From contig JACKMU010000001.1 of NCBI GenBank assembly GCA_024235215.1, positions 558,001 to 622,000 of the forward strand: DNA of 64,000 nt, in the 5' to 3' direction. Positions 8,958 to 18,789 of the stretch are shown piece by piece. The DNA comes from Chromatiaceae bacterium. GTDB lineage: Bacteria > Pseudomonadota > Gammaproteobacteria > Chromatiales > Chromatiaceae. The translations under genes were made by a program, and so were the position numbers. Numbering within the stretch: position 1 is the stretch's first letter; each line of letters starts with the position of its first letter. The notes below the pieces were generated by a model, which did no database searches, was not told where the DNA came from, and saw nothing but the letters and a program-made list of their open reading frames with translations.

Positions 8958-11900
8958 CTATTTAGGCGCCAACGAATTCAAGTACGCGAACCCTGCATCG
9001 ACACCATTACTGAATCCACCCCCCTCCGCCTTGATACTGGCCTTGCCGAGGGAGTCACCGGTGAACAGCTTGATCTCGATACCGATCTCAATGGAGATAC
9101 CACCCGCAAATGCACCCGGTATTCCGGCAACACCTGCGAGTTCGGCGCCTTTTCCAGCCCAGTCCAATGCTTTCTTTGCGTTATCCATGATCACTTTGGT
9201 ACGCGCCGTCGCCTCGGCCCAGATGGCACCGATATCTCCCGGATAGATGCTCGCCAATCCGATCACCTCACCGACGAAGGCGATATTGGTCAGACCGAAA
9301 CCCTGCAGCCATCCGATCATCGCCGCCACAGCCTCCCGTCCATTCGGATAGGTCAACAGGAAAGTGTATTGAATCAGCGCGACCCGTCCTGTCGGATCGA
9401 TGAAGTTGACCGGATTGTTGCGGACGTAGGCATAAGGGTGCAGGGTTTGGGGAACCTTACGGATGCCCTGATCCGGATCCTTTTGCAGGAAGCGTCCCAA
9501 CCGTGGATCGTAGGTCCTGGCACGATAATGGTAGAGCCCGCTCTCCGCATCGTACTCACGCCCGGTAAAGGTTCGGGTATTGATCTGGCCACCACTGCCA
9601 CCGAGGGAGAAGGGACCGTCACTGAGGAGGATGTTGCCCCAGGCGTCATAGCCGTAACGCTGTACGAGGTTACCGGATGCATCAGTGATCGCCACCACGC
9701 TGCCGAGGCCGTCGGTATGGTAGAACCAAGTCTCGCCGCCCCGCTCCATCATCAGCAGTTGATCCATACCGGGTGCATAGGTGTAGCTGACGAGACGATT
9801 GCCGGCAGTATCGTATTCCGCCAGGACATCCTGGTCGTGGTAGAGGTACTCGGTGGCTGCCCCGTTCACGGTCCGTTTGATACGGCGCCCCAGATAGTCA
9901 TAGGAATATTCAGCGTTGGTGGTAGTGTCGCTGTAGGCGGCCAATCGCTGGCTGGAGTCGTAGCTGAAACTCTCACTATTCCGAGCCGAGAGGTTGCCAT
10001 TGTCATCATAGCTATAAGTGCTGCCGCCTACGGTGAGCAACCGGCCATCCGCACCGAAGGTCGCACCGCTATCCAGGCGATTACCTACCGTATCGTACGC
10101 ATAATTATTGATGAAGGTGCCCAGTCCGGCTGTGTTTACGTCTTCCCTCACCAAGCGGTACAGGGCATCGTAATCGTAACTGATACTGCCGTCATGGGTG
10201 GTGATGGCAATACGCTGATTGTTGCCGTCGAGGGTGTAGTCATAGGAGGAAATGACATTACCGCCACCATCGCGAAGGACAAGGTTGGACAATTCACCCA
10301 GAGTATCGTAGCCGTATTCGGCGGCACTGCCGTTGCTGTAGTCGATCCGGCTGCGCCGACCGGCGCCGTCGTAACTGTACTCTGCCCAATGGGCACCGGT
10401 GGTGACCCGTTTGACCCGTCCCGCGTCATCGTAGGTATAGGTAGTATTCAGGCCGTCACTACTGGTCAGGCTGGTGATGTCACCACGGGCATTCCAGTCG
10501 TAATCGATGAAGCGCCCATAACGGTCGGTCACCTCGGTAACCAGACCATTGGCGTTGTAGTCGTAGGTGGTGACATGGTCGGAACCACCCTCATGCTCTA
10601 TTACCGAGGTCATCCGGCTGTTGCCGTCGAGCAGAAAATCGATGGTGCGCTCAGGCTCGGTACGACGCACCATTCTATCCATGTTGTCCAGCTCGTGGAC
10701 TACCACACGCGCGTCCGGATTGGTGAGGCGTTGAATCAGTCCGTCCGGCGACCACCCATAGCCCCAGACACCGCCATCCGGCCCGATGCGCCCGGTCAAC
10801 CGGTTGCCGCCATCATACTCATACGAAATATTATTGCCGTCGGTAAGCGTGATATCACTCAGGTTACCCACCGGATCGATACCGAAATCGGTAATCTGGC
10901 CATGAGCATCCTCCACCTGTACCAGATTGCCCGTGCAGCCATAGTGGAAGGTGGTGGTATCGCCGTTGGCATCGGTAAGCGTCTCCATCTCTCCTTCAGC
11001 AGTGTAAGTGATGACATACCTGGGCAGGCTTTCCCCGGCATGGATCATGCTCGTCAGCTTGTTGAGACCGTTGAAGGTGAACTCACTGCGATTGCCCAGA
11101 CCGTCGATAAAGGCGGTGCGGTTACCATTGATATCGAACTCGTAGTGGCTGGTTACCCCGGTGGGATCTGTCTCCTCAGTCCGGTCACCAAAGGTGTTGT
11201 AACCATAGCTCGTTGTCTTGCCAGCAGCATCGGTCCAGCTGAGGCGGTTGCCGTGAGTGTCGTAGGTGAAGTTTTCCAGCCCGATAGAAGCACCCGTCGC
11301 ATCGAACAGTTCCCTGCGCAGCAGGTTGCCGTCGGCGTCATAGCTCTTCTCCGTATAGTCGCCTTCAGGATTGACATAACGGGTCACCTGACCGTAGGTG
11401 TTGTATTCAGTGACGAATGTCAGCAGTGTACCTGGCTCGGGCTCGAAGGTGCGCGTCAGCTCATTGCCTCTGTCGTCGAAGGTGTAGCGAGTCACCTTAC
11501 CGGCGGGATCGACCACCCGGACCCGGTTGCCGTTGTCGTCATACTCATTGAAGGTACTGGTGCCAAGGGCATCATCCACCTGTACCACCCGCCCAGCGGT
11601 ATCGTAATGGTAGGTGGTGGTAAATCCCCGGGCATTGGCAACCGTTTCGGTACGTGCGTCCTGGTCATAAGCATAGGTGGTGCTGTTGCCCGCTGAATCC
11701 TGGCGCTCTACCAGGTTGCCACCGGCATCGTAGATGTTCTTGATCGGGAAACAGCCACCGGAGGTCATCACATCATCCAGCAGATGGGTAGCACCGTAAT
11801 AGGTGTAGTCGGTCTCGTTCCCCTGCTGGTCGACGGTCTGGATCAAGCGGCCACTGCTGTCGTAATGATAGTTGAAGGTATTGCCGAGCGGGTCGACCAC

Positions 11901-14900
11901 CGAGGCGATGAGCCCGTTGACATCGCGGTTGAATACCACCTCTTTCACTAAGGCACCGCTGCTGTCGTGGCTGGAGATGCCCTCTTCGCCAACTTCCAGA
12001 TAGTTGCCGCTACGGTCCTCGATCCGAGTGACACCCCGGGTCTGGTTGATATCGTAGACAAATCCCTCCTTGGTGGTGATGCGGTAGTTCTCCGGATCGA
12101 ACGGACCACCCACCAGATCACAGAACCATTGCCCGCCGGAATAGATCAGCGTGGAACAGTCCGTGGTTTCCAGTTTGTCGTAGATACCCGGCGGTGCCTG
12201 ATACTCGGGCAGGTAGATCGGGAAGAAGGGCGAAGGCATTCTCGGACGGAATGCAAACGCGGTGCGCCTCCCGTTCGGTAAGGTGACGAAAACATTGCCC
12301 TGGGCATCCTCGCGCAGGTCACTGTCGAGCAGTGAGAGGCGCCAGCCCGGACCGAAGTCACCCGCCCGGTCACTGGCACTGTCGTAGCTGCGCCGTACTT
12401 CTATGGGAAGCCCCATGGCAGGGAGTGTCAGATCCTGATAATCCAGGGTGAAACGACCGAGCTGCACTGCGTCCACGTAGAGGTAGTAGCGGGAAATCGA
12501 TGCTGTCTCGTCGTTGCCGTCCTGCGCGGTAAGCCGCACCTCGTAGTAGCCCTCGCTGAAACCACTGGTGTCCAGGATACCCAACAAGCCGTCGATTACC
12601 TCAACGCTGCCACTGGCGAACTCGGTGAAACCGCCACCCACCGGAGCGTACTCCATGCGGTAAGAGACGAGGGTCTCATCGGTGACGGTACCGTGGATTT
12701 CGACCCGACCCAGGAGCTCTGCGTTCTCGATCGGAGTATGAATCTCCACCTGGGGTGGTGAGACATCATCGGCCAGATTCACCGCACGCAAGGTATCGAC
12801 GGCCGTACCTTCGTTACCCCACGCATCATAGGCACGGGCCACCACGCTGTAGCTACCCACGACGGGTGGTGTGTAAACCGCGTTGCCTGCCACATCCAAC
12901 GTCACCGGCGAACCATTGATCTCCAGGACGGTAGTGATGACACCGATATTGTCTGTGGCAGCGACGTGGAGATCGATACTGCCACCAATGGCCACCGAAT
13001 GGGGCACGACCGCCAAAGTGATAGCCGGCGGTTCATTGTCAGGACTGCCGACTGCCTCGAATGTGGTGGACGCTGTAGTTTCATTGCCGGATGGATCCCT
13101 GACAGTCGTCTCCAGGGTGTAGGTTCCGGGCAGCATCGGCCGGTATTCACCCATACCTGTACGGCTTACGGGACCACCGCTCAGAGTGAGCGGGAGCGTT
13201 ACGCCACCAGGTGGTGTGTCGGGACCGGTGATCATCGCACCCAACAACGCAACCGCGACATTGTCTGTGGCGGAAATGGTGATGGTCGCATCGGTATTCA
13301 GATCGACCGGATCAGGCGTAACCGTCATATCGACGACTGTCGGCGCCACCAAGTCCGGTTGCACATCGAATTGGACTGGCGTCGCGGAACCCGTGTTACC
13401 TGCCCGATCGGTGGCAGCTGCTTCGACCGAGTGAAGGCCGAGAGTCTCGGTCATAAAATCCACATGACCCCGGTTGTCGACGGGTACCGGCAGCCCATTG
13501 ATCAACAACAAGACCGATTCGACACCGCTTGCGCCATCCGTCGCACTCACATCGATCGCGACGCTTTCACCCAGCAAGGGGGAAACCGTACTCAGGGCAA
13601 CAGACACCGAGGGGGCAACCGAATCCGGTGGCTGAACGCTAAAAACCTGGCTGCGATTTGCGCTGGCACCACCATTGTCCTGGGCTACCACGGTGACCAG
13701 ATGGAGGCCAACCGCATCGGCAGAATAACTGGCACTCTCCCCCACCAGAGGAACCACGACCTCCGAGGTATCGGGCTTGCGCACGGTCACGGTGGTGACC
13801 GCCACCCCCTCTTCATCAAAGACCCGCACCCCGAATATGGCCGTATCGCCGACCTCGATGTAATCCGGTGAAACACTCAGCTGAATACGCGGCAGGTCAG
13901 TTCCGTTTTGCAGAAGCCGGTTCTGGGTCCCGGGCGCGGCGACCAGGAAATCCTGGTCCAGATCGTTGTCCAGGTCCAGCACCGCCAATCCGAAACCACG
14001 CTGGCTGTTGGCTGGTACCAGGCTGATGGTCTCATCGGAAAACGTACCGGTACCGTCGTTAACGTATAGCCGGGTGCTGTCACCGAAGAGGACCAGGAGA
14101 TCGGGTACACCGTCCGGTTCCACATCGATGATGCCCACCTTTACGCTGAAACCGGCATAGATTGGCAGCCTGCCCACGGTTTCATCGGTAAAATGTCCGA
14201 CACCGTCATTCAGCAACAGACGCAATCCATTCGCCCCGTCCGCCACGAGAATATCCTGATCCCCGTCACCATCGATGTCGGAAAAAGCGGTTCCGTTGCT
14301 CTGCCCGGTCCCCACAGGTAACCGGGTGTTGCTTTCGTCAGTGAACCAGCCAAGGCCGTTGTTGATCAGTAACCGGTTTGGCGCACCACGATTGGCAAAG
14401 AAGATATCGTCGGAACCGTCACCATCCACATCCACCAGTGAGAGAGCAAAGGTGGGATCGATCCCTGTCACTCCCCTGGCTCCAGTCTCATCACTGAATA
14501 CGCCGGAACCATCATTGATGAGCAGCAGGTTCAGGCCGTCCCGGTTCGCCACCACCACATCCAGATCACCATCGGCATCGATATCTGCTATGCCCAGCGC
14601 CATGCTTTCCCCGACCTGGGCCGGCAGTCGGCCGTTGGAGGCATCCGTGTAATTGCCTGCACCATCATTCAGCCACAGGCTGTTGGTGTCAGGCGAGTTG
14701 GCGAGCAGCAGATCCTGGTCACCGTCATTATCGACATCGACAAAACGGGCGTCGACGGTGGTGGAGAGCGCGGAAGGAAGCCTCACCTCGGATTCATCCG
14801 TGAAGGTGCCGCTGCCATCGTTGATCAGGAGTAGATTCTTACCGCGATTGGAGACGAAAAGATCGGGGGCGCCATCGCCGTTGATGTCGCTGTCGACAAT

Positions 14901-15107
14901 GTTGTAACTAACAGCTGAATCGGCGGGAAGCTTGGTAGCGGAACGATCGCTGAAAGCGGATTCGGCAGGAGATGCCGGCAGCAGAAATGAGAGGGCGGCA
15001 ATTACACAGTGGGAGAGAGAGAAGAGACCCCGCAAGCGCTTTCGGTCGCACCTGAGAGTTTTCTGAGCGGTTCCCCAGCCCAACCCTCTTATCTTTTTCA
15101 TGGGCAT
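8958..15107 (-). CDS. FG-GAP/Ig-like/Rhs YD-repeat surface protein
   Basis: About 2,049 residues from ATG 15107 (ATG 15101 also fits; the frame is open to TTG 15152). The N-terminus is a signal peptide with a long basic n-region and a hydrophobic core ending ASPAESA. Residues about 55-405 are seven or so FG-GAP/VCBS repeats (DINGDGAPDLFVSNRG type) resembling the beta-propeller of SpvB/TcdB proteins. Residues 406-870 hold four or five bacterial Ig-like domains, and about 880-1870 are Rhs/YD repeats (YDxxGRL..). The Rhs core ends with DPRLGRFLQKDPDQG, then YAYVRNNPVNFIDPTGR. The last 145 residues form a Gly/Ala-rich tail with no recognisable nuclease or ADP-ribosyltransferase motif. In Rhs families this position holds the variable toxin. 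No separate small immunity gene lies between it and the next gene. Secretion is supported by the signal peptide; toxin function is not shown. Confidence 0.88.
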   Translation of the reverse strand: MPMKKIRGLGWGTAQKTLRCDRKRLRGLFSLSHCVIAALSFLLPASPAESAFSDRSATKLPADSAVSYNIVDSDINGDGAPDLFVSNRGKNLLLINDGSGTFTDESEVRLPSALSTTVDARFVDVDNDGDQDLLLANSPDTNSLWLNDGAGNYTDASNGRLPAQVGESMALGIADIDADGDLDVVVANRDGLNLLLINDGSGVFSDETGARGVTGIDPTFALSLVDVDGDGSDDIFFANRGAPNRLLINNGLGWFTDESNTRLPVGTGQSNGTAFSDIDGDGDQDILVADGANGLRLLLNDGVGHFTDETVGRLPIYAGFSVKVGIIDVEPDGVPDLLVLFGDSTRLYVNDGTGTFSDETISLVPANSQRGFGLAVLDLDNDLDQDFLVAAPGTQNRLLQNGTDLPRIQLSVSPDYIEVGDTAIFGVRVFDEEGVAVTTVTVRKPDTSEVVVPLVGESASYSADAVGLHLVTVVAQDNGGASANRSQVFSVQPPDSVAPSVSVALSTVSPLLGESVAIDVSATDGASGVESVLLLINGLPVPVDNRGHVDFMTETLGLHSVEAAATDRAGNTGSATPVQFDVQPDLVAPTVVDMTVTPDPVDLNTDATITISATDNVAVALLGAMITGPDTPPGGVTLPLTLSGGPVSRTGMGEYRPMLPGTYTLETTVRDPSGNETTASTTFEAVGSPDNEPPAITLAVVPHSVAIGGSIDLHVAATDNIGVITTVLEINGSPVTLDVAGNAVYTPPVVGSYSVVARAYDAWGNEGTAVDTLRAVNLADDVSPPQVEIHTPIENAELLGRVEIHGTVTDETLVSYRMEYAPVGGGFTEFASGSVEVIDGLLGILDTSGFSEGYYEVRLTAQDGNDETASISRYYLYVDAVQLGRFTLDYQDLTLPAMGLPIEVRRSYDSASDRAGDFGPGWRLSLLDSDLREDAQGNVFVTLPNGRRTAFAFRPRMPSPFFPIYLPEYQAPPGIYDKLETTDCSTLIYSGGQWFCDLVGGPFDPENYRITTKEGFVYDINQTRGVTRIEDRSGNYLEVGEEGISSHDSSGALVKEVVFNRDVNGLIASVVDPLGNTFNYHYDSSGRLIQTVDQQGNETDYTYYGATHLLDDVMTSGGCFPIKNIYDAGGNLVERQDSAGNSTTYAYDQDARTETVANARGFTTTYHYDTAGRVVQVDDALGTSTFNEYDDNGNRVRVVDPAGKVTRYTFDDRGNELTRTFEPEPGTLLTFVTEYNTYGQVTRYVNPEGDYTEKSYDADGNLLRRELFDATGASIGLENFTYDTHGNRLSWTDAAGKTTSYGYNTFGDRTEETDPTGVTSHYEFDINGNRTAFIDGLGNRSEFTFNGLNKLTSMIHAGESLPRYVITYTAEGEMETLTDANGDTTTFHYGCTGNLVQVEDAHGQITDFGIDPVGNLSDITLTDGNNISYEYDGGNRLTGRIGPDGGVWGYGWSPDGLIQRLTNPDARVVVHELDNMDRMVRRTEPERTIDFLLDGNSRMTSVIEHEGGSDHVTTYDYNANGLVTEVTDRYGRFIDYDWNARGDITSLTSSDGLNTTYTYDDAGRVKRVTTGAHWAEYSYDGAGRRSRIDYSNGSAAEYGYDTLGELSNLVLRDGGGNVISSYDYTLDGNNQRIAITTHDGSISYDYDALYRLVREDVNTAGLGTFINNYAYDTVGNRLDSGATFGADGRLLTVGGSTYSYDDNGNLSARNSESFSYDSSQRLAAYSDTTTNAEYSYDYLGRRIKRTVNGAATEYLYHDQDVLAEYDTAGNRLVSYTYAPGMDQLLMMERGGETWFYHTDGLGSVVAITDASGNLVQRYGYDAWGNILLSDGPFSLGGSGGQINTRTFTGREYDAESGLYHYRARTYDPRLGRFLQKDPDQGIRKVPQTLHPYAYVRNNPVNFIDPTGRVALIQYTFLLTYPNGREAVAAMIGWLQGFGLTNIAFVGEVIGLASIYPGDIGAIWAEATARTKVIMDNAKKALDWAGKGAELAGVAGIPGAFAGGISIEIGIEIKLFTGDSLGKASIKAEGGGFSNGVDAGFAYLNSLAPK

Positions 15108-15524
15108 GCCGTATCCAGTCAAGATAGGCTCTCCAGATCTACTGAAAATCAAGACCTGTTAGCTTGGTCTTCTCTAACTTAACCTGATCCCTTTCTTTTG
15201 GCCAGTCATCAGAGGAAACGACCATTGGAATAGCGGGTTCAAGGTATCACTTTCTTGCCATGCAGACCATTTACCGGCCCTGCCTATTCGCTGATGCATA
15301 TTTCATGCAATATTTTCATCCAATTGTATTGGTTGGATTTTATTTTCCAGACTGCGACTGGACCAACGACAAGTGTAAAAAAACCGGACAGCTGGTAATC
15401 TATTTGACATCCTATCGGATCGGAACAAGAATCGAGACCTCGCGAATGGAAAAGCCGGCTGGGAACCCTTGCAAGATCACCATATCCGATATCGATCAAC
15501 ACACCTACGGCCCCTTCCTGACCA
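15108..15524. other. Intergenic region upstream of the Rhs gene
   Basis: This 417-bp AT-richer gap lies between the lipoprotein stop and the Rhs start. It should hold the Rhs promoter, but no convincing minus-strand -35/-10 pair is visible. It contains the inverted repeat ATCCAA-N9-TTGGAT at 15318-15338. Small plus-strand ORFs across it show no family resemblance. Confidence 0.4.
15318..15338. promoter_or_regulatory. Inverted repeat, possible operator
   Basis: The two 6-bp arms ATCCAA and TTGGAT are separated by 9 bp inside an AT-rich stretch about 210 bp upstream of the Rhs start. The size suits a dimeric regulator site, but chance occurrence is quite possible. Confidence 0.2.
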
Positions 15525-15920
15525 CTATTGCCCTGCTCTCTTCCTGTGCAGGCGTTGCAGTGCCTCATGATCGATGTTACCCGGGAGTTCCTGTGGACGG
15601 TTGTAGTAGATATCCCAGAAATCCACTGCGTTAATCCAGCCCTTTTCCGGGAGAAAGACCCGTTCCGCCTCAATATCGACGGTAAACTCATCGGGTTCCA
15701 CCTCCGATTTGGTCACTGCCACCGGCTCCCCCGGATCCTGTGGTCCCTGCTTCTTCAGCTTCTCCATAGCAGGATCTGGTACGATCCGGGCCCTCGGTGC
15801 GGACGGTTTGGCAAGCGGCCTATGATCTGGCTCCGGAGGCGCCTCACCACAGGAGGCAAGCAGAAAAGTGAGGGTGAATGCGAATGAAAGGCTGAAGTGT
15901 TTCAACGGTGAGTACGCCAA
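15525..15920 (-). CDS. Small predicted outer-membrane lipoprotein
   Basis: A 131-residue reading with a short basic/polar start, the hydrophobic stretch LSFAFTLTFLLAS and a lipobox LLAS-Cys, so it is predicted to be processed by signal peptidase II. The mature part is Pro-rich (EAPPEPDHRPLAKPSAP), then charged, and ends in a basic tail RLHRKRAGQ. A segment GWINAVDFWDIYYNRPQELP may be a small folded or partner-binding element. I do not recognise the family. The start is uncertain: the 5'-most codon is TTG at 15920, and a second TTG five codons later also precedes the signal peptide. It begins 16 bp downstream of a strong intrinsic terminator, so it probably has its own promoter or depends on readthrough. 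Confidence 0.6.
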   Translation of the reverse strand: MAYSPLKHFSLSFAFTLTFLLASCGEAPPEPDHRPLAKPSAPRARIVPDPAMEKLKKQGPQDPGEPVAVTKSEVEPDEFTVDIEAERVFLPEKGWINAVDFWDIYYNRPQELPGNIDHEALQRLHRKRAGQ

Positions 15921-15935
15921 GGAGTTGCTGTGTTT

Positions 15936-15966
15936 ATAAAAAGCGCTGCCGCTGCGCGGCGGCGTT
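15936..15966 (-). terminator. Rho-independent terminator
   Basis: Read on the minus strand, CGCCGCCGC and GCGGCAGCG form a 9-bp GC-rich stem with one mismatch around the loop GCA, followed directly by TTTTTAT. It lies downstream of the tRNA gene and just before the lipoprotein gene, so it would end the tRNA transcript. Confidence 0.75.
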
Positions 15967-16324
15967 CGCCACTACGCACAAAGGGTGGCTGAAAGGCGTT
16001 CTCAGGGAGTACACCGCCTGCACCGAAAAATGCCGTCCAATCCGAGAGGAGCGGCACTAAACAACAAGCGGCGGAAAAACTCCACGACGCATGAATCAGT
16101 GGAACGACTGGGAGGGATCCCGTGGGGTAGCGCTGGGTGACCGTATCCCCAGCCCACTCCGCAACAGAAAACCTGTTGGTCGATTGGACAGTTTCCAATA
16201 ACATTTTGATCGAGGTCTTCTCGTCTGCTGCGAGGGTAAGATTCCAGCCCATCTCCATGGAAGCAGCTTCCACTGGATCGAGCTGCTGATCATCAAACCA
16301 AATGTAGTAACTTATTGTTTTGAT
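15967..16324. other. Gap between tRNA-Ile and terminator
   Basis: About 360 bp with no supportable gene. A 144-codon minus-strand frame crosses it, but it starts inside the tRNA 3' end, runs through the terminator, and shows no domain or signal. It may be the 3' trailer of the tRNA transcript. Confidence 0.4.
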
Positions 16325-16750
<426 letters not shown>

Positions 16751-16766
16751 CCATTGGCGTGGCTGG

Positions 16767-16772
16767 ATTATA
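16767..16772 (-). promoter_or_regulatory. -10 element (TATAAT) of the tRNA-Ile transcript
   Basis: A perfect TATAAT lies on the minus strand just upstream of the repeat array and 50 bp beyond the rpoD stop. No good -35 is present at 16-18 bp. Initiation near 16760 would give a leader of about 360 nt before the mature tRNA 5' end. Confidence 0.5.
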
Positions 16773-16822
16773 CATAAACTGGCTTTTCCGACGAGTCCCG
16801 GCCTTCTCCTCGCCCGTTGTGG

Positions 16823-18703
16823 TCAATCATTGTCCAGAAAGCTGCGCAGCTGCTCTGATCGTGACGGATGACGTAGTTTGCGTAGTGCTTTGGCTTCGAT
16901 CTGGCGAATGCGTTCACGGGTAACATCGAACTGTTTGCCCACCTCTTCCAGTGTGTGATCGGTGTTCATATCGATGCCGAAACGCATGCGCAGAACCTTG
17001 GCTTCGCGCGAAGTCAGGCCGCTGAGCATATTCTGCGTAGCCTCCCGCAACCCTTCTACAGTCGCGGAATCGACTGGAGAAACGACGCCGGAATCTTCGA
17101 TAAAATCGCCCAAGTGGGAATCCTCATCATCGCCGATCGGGGTCTCCATTGAGATTGGCTCTTTGGCAATCTTGAGCACCTTGCGCACCTTGTCTTCCGG
17201 CATCTCCATGCGCTCCGACAGCTCTTCGGGAGTGGCCTCGCGCCCCATCTCCTGAAGCATCTGACGTGAGATACGGTTGAGCTTGTTGATGGTCTCGATC
17301 ATGTGCACCGGAATGCGAATAGTACGAGCCTGATCTGCGATTGAGCGGGTGATCGCCTGACGAATCCACCAAGTGGCATAGGTGGAAAATTTATACCCAC
17401 GACGGTACTCGAACTTGTCTACCGCTTTCATCAAACCAATATTGCCCTCCTGGATCAAGTCCAGAAACTGCAAACCGCGATTGGTATATTTCTTCGCGAT
17501 CGATATCACCAAGCGCAAATTTGCCTCAACCATCTCCTTCTTGGCCCGGCGAGCCTTGGCTTCACCGATAGACATATTGCGATTAATTTCCTTGATCTCG
17601 CTAATACTCAGTTGGCTATGCTGCTCCAGCTGCAGAAGTTTTTTCTGTGCGCGCAGTATTTCTGGTCTTACCTCGACAAGAGCCGCGGAGTAGGGTCTCC
17701 CCGAGTCGATCTGATTCTCCAGCCAATTGAGATTGGTCTCGTTGTCCGGAAAGGTCGCAATGAACTCCTTGCGAGGCATTGCCGCGTCATTGACACAGTA
17801 GCCCATGATAATCCGCTCCTGATTGCGGATGAATGCAATGGCCTTACGCAGGTTTTCCACCATCTCCTGAAAAACAGCAGGGAGGTACTTGAACTCAAGA
17901 AAAGTGGCAGAGATCCTCTCTTGAGCCTTATGTGTTTTGTTATGATCCCGACCGTGCTTACTCAGGTTGTTTAGCAGTGATTTATACTGTTTACGTAACA
18001 GTGCGATCTTGATTTTCGCTTCTTCTGGGTCAGGACCGCTATCGATGACGTCTTCGCGCTCTTCATCCTCATCTTCGCTATCTTCGTCATCAGCTTCATC
18101 ATCCACACGACGTTTCTGTGTCTGTTCCCGCTCTTTTTCTGCGGTGCGTTTCACCTGCAGCGGTTTTTCGATCTCGTCCGACTCGTTGGGATCGGTGAAG
18201 CCATTGATAACGTCGGTCAGGCGAATCTCCTCTGTCTCAACCCTATCGAACATCTCCAGTACTTTTGCCACGGTATCCGGATAGGTCGCCAGCGCGGCCA
18301 GGACCTGATTGAGACCCTCTTCGATGCGCTTGGCGATAGTTAGTTCACCCTCCCTGGTCAGCAGTTCGACCGTACCCATCTCCCGCATGTACATACGTAC
18401 CGGATCCGTGGTTCTTCCAAATTCGCTGTCGACACTTGCCAGCGCAGCCGCAGCCGCCTCTGCAGCATCTTCATCCGTATTGACCGCATTGTCGTTGATC
18501 GACTGATCGTCGATATCCGGTGCCTCTTCGTACACCTGGATACCCATGTCATTGATCATACGGATAATATCTTCGATCTGCTCTGGCTCCACAATCCCAT
18601 CGGGCAAATGGTCATTGACCTCACCGTAGGTCAGAAAACCTTGCTCTTTCCCTTTTGAAATCAGTTGCTTAAGCTGGGATTGCTGCTGTTGCTGCTGGTC
18701 CAT
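16823..18703 (-). CDS. rpoD: RNA polymerase sigma-70 factor RpoD
   Basis: 626 residues, close to the usual 610-620 of gammaproteobacterial RpoD. It is the primary sigma factor, directing core polymerase to housekeeping promoters. Region 1.1 occupies about 1-80 after a Gln-rich start, and region 1.2 is DPVRMYMREMG. The long non-conserved region (about 135-370) contains an acidic stretch near 195-225. Regions 2.1-2.4 include NLRLVISIAKKYTNRGLQFL and YATWWIRQAI. Region 4.2 is the helix-turn-helix EEVGKQFDVTRERIRQIEAK near the C-terminus. It is the last gene of the classic rpsU-dnaG-rpoD block, 86 bp after dnaG. Confidence 0.98.
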   Translation of the reverse strand: MDQQQQQQSQLKQLISKGKEQGFLTYGEVNDHLPDGIVEPEQIEDIIRMINDMGIQVYEEAPDIDDQSINDNAVNTDEDAAEAAAAALASVDSEFGRTTDPVRMYMREMGTVELLTREGELTIAKRIEEGLNQVLAALATYPDTVAKVLEMFDRVETEEIRLTDVINGFTDPNESDEIEKPLQVKRTAEKEREQTQKRRVDDEADDEDSEDEDEEREDVIDSGPDPEEAKIKIALLRKQYKSLLNNLSKHGRDHNKTHKAQERISATFLEFKYLPAVFQEMVENLRKAIAFIRNQERIIMGYCVNDAAMPRKEFIATFPDNETNLNWLENQIDSGRPYSAALVEVRPEILRAQKKLLQLEQHSQLSISEIKEINRNMSIGEAKARRAKKEMVEANLRLVISIAKKYTNRGLQFLDLIQEGNIGLMKAVDKFEYRRGYKFSTYATWWIRQAITRSIADQARTIRIPVHMIETINKLNRISRQMLQEMGREATPEELSERMEMPEDKVRKVLKIAKEPISMETPIGDDEDSHLGDFIEDSGVVSPVDSATVEGLREATQNMLSGLTSREAKVLRMRFGIDMNTDHTLEEVGKQFDVTRERIRQIEAKALRKLRHPSRSEQLRSFLDND

Positions 18704-18789
18704 TTCCTACCCTACAAATATGCAGAAATTGAGAAACCGATTAGAAACCGAACGGTCCATAGTAACAGAGCGATGCACCATTTCCTAGA

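Noticed and set aside
8904..11696. Plus-strand 930-codon open frame
   Set aside because: It is antisense to the Rhs gene. The opposite strand gives clear YD repeats and an Rhs core, while this reading has no family resemblance.
15404..15432. Plus-strand promoter TTGACA-N17-AAGAAT
   Set aside because: The -35 is perfect, but the -10 matches only four of six positions and no plausible plus-strand gene follows; it would only run antisense to the lipoprotein.
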